Shown here one piece after another: positions 61,859-64,000 of a stretch of DNA of 64,000 nt. The DNA is taken from positions 62,001 to 126,000 of the forward strand of contig CAJUSW010000010.1 of assembly GCA_910589485.1 (NCBI GenBank). Direction: 5' to 3'. The DNA comes from an uncultured Duncaniella sp. (lineage in GTDB: Bacteria > Bacteroidota > Bacteroidia > Bacteroidales > Muribaculaceae). The position numbers were made by a program, and so were the translations under genes. Each line of letters opens with the position of its first letter. Within the stretch, counting starts at the first letter, position 1. Under the pieces are notes generated by a model, which was given only the letters and a program-made list of their open reading frames with translations, was not told the DNA's origin and made no database searches.

Positions 61859-62452
61859 TTATTTTTGTTTTAAGTTTATATCATCGAGCCATTGAGCTAT
61901 GCCGGTTGTATCTCCTTCTTCTGAGATAAAACCGTTGGAGTGCAGTGAATTTGGTGTTGCGTTCACAATTTCGAGCAAAGTTTCATGAGGAAACATATTT
62001 GCGTATGAGCAAAATGGAACAACAATCTTTCCACTGAAATCATAGCCGGATTTTTTAAGGAAAGAAAGTACAGGCATCGGTGCAGTGTGCCACCATACGG
62101 GACCGCCGACAAAAATCACGTCATATTTATCAAAATCAGCGATGGTATCTTTCAATGCAGGGAAAACGCTGTCGTTCAATTCTGATTTTGCTTCCGACGC
62201 ACAATCTTTGAAATCTTCCGGGTAAGGTTCTTTTCTTTCAATACGATATAGCGTACCCCCGGAATGTGTTGCTATTGCATTTGCAACCTTTTCGGTGTTC
62301 CCGCTTCGGCTGAAATAGGCTACCAATACATTGCGCGTCGTATCAGCCGATATTTCATCTCCGATATAAAGAGGCTCCTTTGAGCCAGTAAATTTGCTGC
62401 AAGAACAAAATATTATTCCGACAAGTAGTATAAAGATATATTTTACTTTCAT
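61859..62452 (-). CDS. Flavodoxin lipoprotein
   Basis: 197 residues. Lipobox GIIFCSC (Cys16 or Cys18), then flavodoxin domain: VLVAYFSRSGNTEKVANAIA (44-63, FMN loop), FVGGPVWWHTAPMPVLSFL and VVPFCSYANMFPHETLLEI. Similar to the flavodoxins at 37554, 47747 and 50011. Its upstream region (62511-62541) carries a version of the composite motif. The next gene downstream is the frameshifted M28 peptidase, 2 bases away, so the two are probably co-transcribed. Confidence 0.9.
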   Translation of the reverse strand: MKVKYIFILLVGIIFCSCSKFTGSKEPLYIGDEISADTTRNVLVAYFSRSGNTEKVANAIATHSGGTLYRIERKEPYPEDFKDCASEAKSELNDSVFPALKDTIADFDKYDVIFVGGPVWWHTAPMPVLSFLKKSGYDFSGKIVVPFCSYANMFPHETLLEIVNATPNSLHSNGFISEEGDTTGIAQWLDDINLKQK

Positions 62453-62510
62453 ATTGAAACGATTGTTGGTAATGTTTTACAAAGTTATTCGATTTGATTT
62501 GTGGAAGTTG

Positions 62511-62541
62511 TATCAAAATGTCGGTGTATGATACCCTTTTT
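62511..62541 (-). promoter_or_regulatory. Redox-island composite promoter motif (site d)
   Basis: Minus strand AAAAAGGGTATCATACACCG followed by ACATTTTGATA. Compare ACCG-C-ATTTTG at 63766. Located about 59 bases before the flavodoxin lipoprotein gene at 62452. A further CCGAAAAAAAGTC is nearby (62560-62572). Confidence 0.45.
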
Positions 62542-62590
62542 CCCACATTCATTGTTTTAGACTTTTTTTCGGAAAAATAGGAATAACTCA

Positions 62591-62635
62591 CCGAAAGAAA
62601 TGTATGTGCTATCCGTGGCCATCTCTGTAATTTTG
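62591..62635 (+). promoter_or_regulatory. Redox-island composite motif with -7 box (site h)
   Basis: CCGAAAGAAATGTATG, then GCTATCCGTGGCCATC, immediately followed by the -7 box TAATTTTG (62628-62635). It resembles CCGAAAAAAGTGTAA and TTACCGCCAT at 63746. The motif occupies the -33 region, as expected for an activator-dependent promoter. Confidence 0.45.
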
Positions 62636-62667
62636 CATATTGAAAACCTGATAATTAGTTTTTTGAT

Positions 62668-63741
62668 ATGAAAATGAATGTCTTTTTATTGTCAGCTATT
62701 CTTCTGTGTGCATCATGTTCAGAAGACGAGGACATTATAAAGAAGGAGGAAGATCCTATGAAACCTAATACGGAAATAACTGCCGATAATAACGGCGGAG
62801 GCGATAACACACCCCTCGTAAACAGATTTAACTCTAATTCAACAGTTGCCGAAGTCATTTCGGATCCGGCATTTGGGGATTTCGGCTATCTGTTATTTCC
62901 AGTTGACCGCAATGTGTCGAGGTCTATGACACTTGCCGACATCAGTTCATCAAATGTATATGTTTGGTATAGTCATATACAGCCAGAGAAAACTGTGGAG
63001 ATTATCAATCGTCTGTATAGTGATGCCATAGCAGGAAATCAGATATTTTATCGGATGTATTCCGATGCTGAAATAGCCGCCGACCCATCTAAAGCGGATA
63101 CTGGATTATTCCTTTTCAGAGGAGAAATAGGAAAGCCGTTTGCCATTACCAATGCCGGAGGGGGATTTATGTATGTCGGAGCAATGCAGGACAGTTTTCC
63201 CCATTCGCTTGAAATTAGTAATTCAGGATATAATGCGTTCGCTCTGATATATCGCCCCGATGACCCATACGCTGATTTAGCAAGAGCGATAGAATTTATC
63301 CATGACAATGCTTCAGATTTGGGTGTTAAGTCAGAAGACTATTCTCTTTGGGGCGGCTCTGCCGGCGCAAGAATGTCTGCGGTTTTAGGTAATCAGGCAT
63401 ATCTGCAACAGCTGACAGACCGTACTGACATTCCACAGGCTTCGGCTGTAATTATGCAGTACACCGGATATACACAGGCATCGCAATATGATGCTCCGAC
63501 TTATGTATGCGTTGGCTCAAATGATGGCATTGCTTCTTGGCGAACTATACAAAACAGACTGCAACGTCTTTCTGCAATGGGCATCACAACCGAGTTTCAT
63601 GTCTATGAAGGATTAGGACATGGATTTGGCATTGGCATAGGAACTGTTGCCGATGGCTGGATAAATGATGCGCTGAAATTCTGGCAGAAGAATATGAAAA
63701 CCGATGAAAGTGCAGGTATTCCACCCGTATATGCTGATTAA
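62668..63741 (+). CDS. Alpha/beta hydrolase lipoprotein
   Basis: 357 residues. Lipobox LLCASC (Cys17) followed by acidic SEDEDIIKK, which fits surface export. The hydrolase domain (about 155-345) shows NAGGGFMYVGAM (oxyanion loop), nucleophile LWGGSAGARMS (Ser231), VCVGSNDGIASW (Asp) and GLGHGFGIG (His). It is similar to the hydrolase half of the 45901 fusion and to acetyl-xylan-esterase-like proteins, but it has no fused flavodoxin. Likely substrate is a small ester. The composite motif lies at 62591-62635. Confidence 0.87.
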   Translation: MKMNVFLLSAILLCASCSEDEDIIKKEEDPMKPNTEITADNNGGGDNTPLVNRFNSNSTVAEVISDPAFGDFGYLLFPVDRNVSRSMTLADISSSNVYVWYSHIQPEKTVEIINRLYSDAIAGNQIFYRMYSDAEIAADPSKADTGLFLFRGEIGKPFAITNAGGGFMYVGAMQDSFPHSLEISNSGYNAFALIYRPDDPYADLARAIEFIHDNASDLGVKSEDYSLWGGSAGARMSAVLGNQAYLQQLTDRTDIPQASAVIMQYTGYTQASQYDAPTYVCVGSNDGIASWRTIQNRLQRLSAMGITTEFHVYEGLGHGFGIGIGTVADGWINDALKFWQKNMKTDESAGIPPVYAD

Positions 63742-63745
63742 GAAA

Positions 63746-63785
63746 CCGAAAAAAGTGTAATCGTTACCGCCATTTTGCAAACGCA
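63746..63785 (+). promoter_or_regulatory. Redox-island composite promoter motif (site c)
   Basis: CCGAAAAAAGTGTAATCG followed by TTACCGCCATTTTGC. Nearly identical in layout to the 50592 site. It lies 50-90 bases before the aldo/keto reductase at 63835. Confidence 0.6.
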
Positions 63786-63834
63786 TCAGGCAAAGCTCAG
63801 TTGTTCTTTTACTGAATTCAAAAAATAACAAGAT

Positions 63835-64000
63835 ATGAAACATAGAATATTAGGAACGACATCATCGCTCGAAGTTTCCAGCATCGGACTTGGCTGCATG
63901 GCCATGAGTCACGGCTATGGAGAACCTGCCGACAAGAAAGAAATGATAAAACTTATCAGGACTACCCATGATTTAGGAGTGACTTTCTTTGATACGGCGG
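63835..64000 (+). CDS. Aldo/keto reductase (partial)
   Basis: The first 55 codons of an aldo/keto reductase cut by the window end. MKHRILGTTSSLEVSSIGLG, then CMAMSHGYGEPADKKEM and FFDTA match the N-terminal barrel strand and the cofactor/catalytic region of the gene at 44375. Preceded by the composite promoter motif at 63746-63785. Confidence 0.9.
   Translation, partial: MKHRILGTTSSLEVSSIGLGCMAMSHGYGEPADKKEMIKLIRTTHDLGVTFFDTA

Overview
The window is a chromosomal stretch of a gut-type Bacteroidales bacterium, most likely a Muribaculaceae relative (inference). The evidence is the Bacteroidetes promoter signature TAnnTTTG in front of many genes with short leaders, very weak Shine-Dalgarno sequences, TonB-dependent receptors with carboxypeptidase-regulatory domains, a DUF4374 lipoprotein, many lipoproteins and T9SS-like C-terminal sorting domains. 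No rRNA, tRNA, CRISPR array, integrase or transposase gene was seen.

Layout. (1) 1-2.9 kb: a minus-strand unit of a PepSY membrane protein and a TonB-dependent receptor (cut by the window edge), headed by a clear cobalamin riboswitch. (2) 3.0-5.4 kb: rtcB (frameshifted) divergent from a WYL regulator. (3) 5.4-10.4 kb: a hairpin repeat, an orphan protein, a patatin, a lipoprotein esterase and an MFS pump. (4) 10.5-23.1 kb: a XusABC-like siderophore locus, an orphan RND pump, a LytS/LytT two-component system with a small PepSY-like protein, and a Bcr/CflA pump. Direct repeats with exactly 21-bp spacing stand before three of these units and look like LytTR sites. (5) 23.1-28.2 kb: an operon with a macrodomain-linked sirtuin (SirTM), a zinc-type macrodomain, a PNPOx-like protein, an NAD(P)-binding protein and a tannase-like esterase, divergent from an HxlR regulator. 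(6) 28.1-34.9 kb: an AraC regulator divergent from a complete MFP-RND-OMF efflux pump. (7) 34.9-64 kb: a redox island of flavodoxins, aldo/keto reductases, iron and zinc alcohol dehydrogenases, RibD-type reductases, exported hydrolases, a cupin-CMD protein and an AraC regulator. LysO, MATE, MBL-fold and M28 peptidase genes lie inside or beside it.

How the parts fit. Many promoters in the redox island share a composite element (CCGAAAAAAGTGTAA, three bases, TTACCG, then TTTG), which suggests one regulon, plausibly under the island's AraC protein. YqhD-like dehydrogenase, aldo/keto reductases and an AraC regulator together recall the aldehyde-responsive YqhC/YqhD/DkgA set of E. coli. A striking feature is that many of these redox enzymes carry signal peptides or lipoboxes, including five flavodoxin-domain proteins and one zinc alcohol dehydrogenase. 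An extracytoplasmic flavin/nicotinamide redox system would be unusual and is the best candidate here for something undescribed.

Other themes are two families of palindromic elements, several of which abut stop codons or fill operon gaps, and several broken genes: rtcB (AT dinucleotide), an M28 peptidase (poly-A), an arginase-family gene (stop plus frameshift), and two small remnants.
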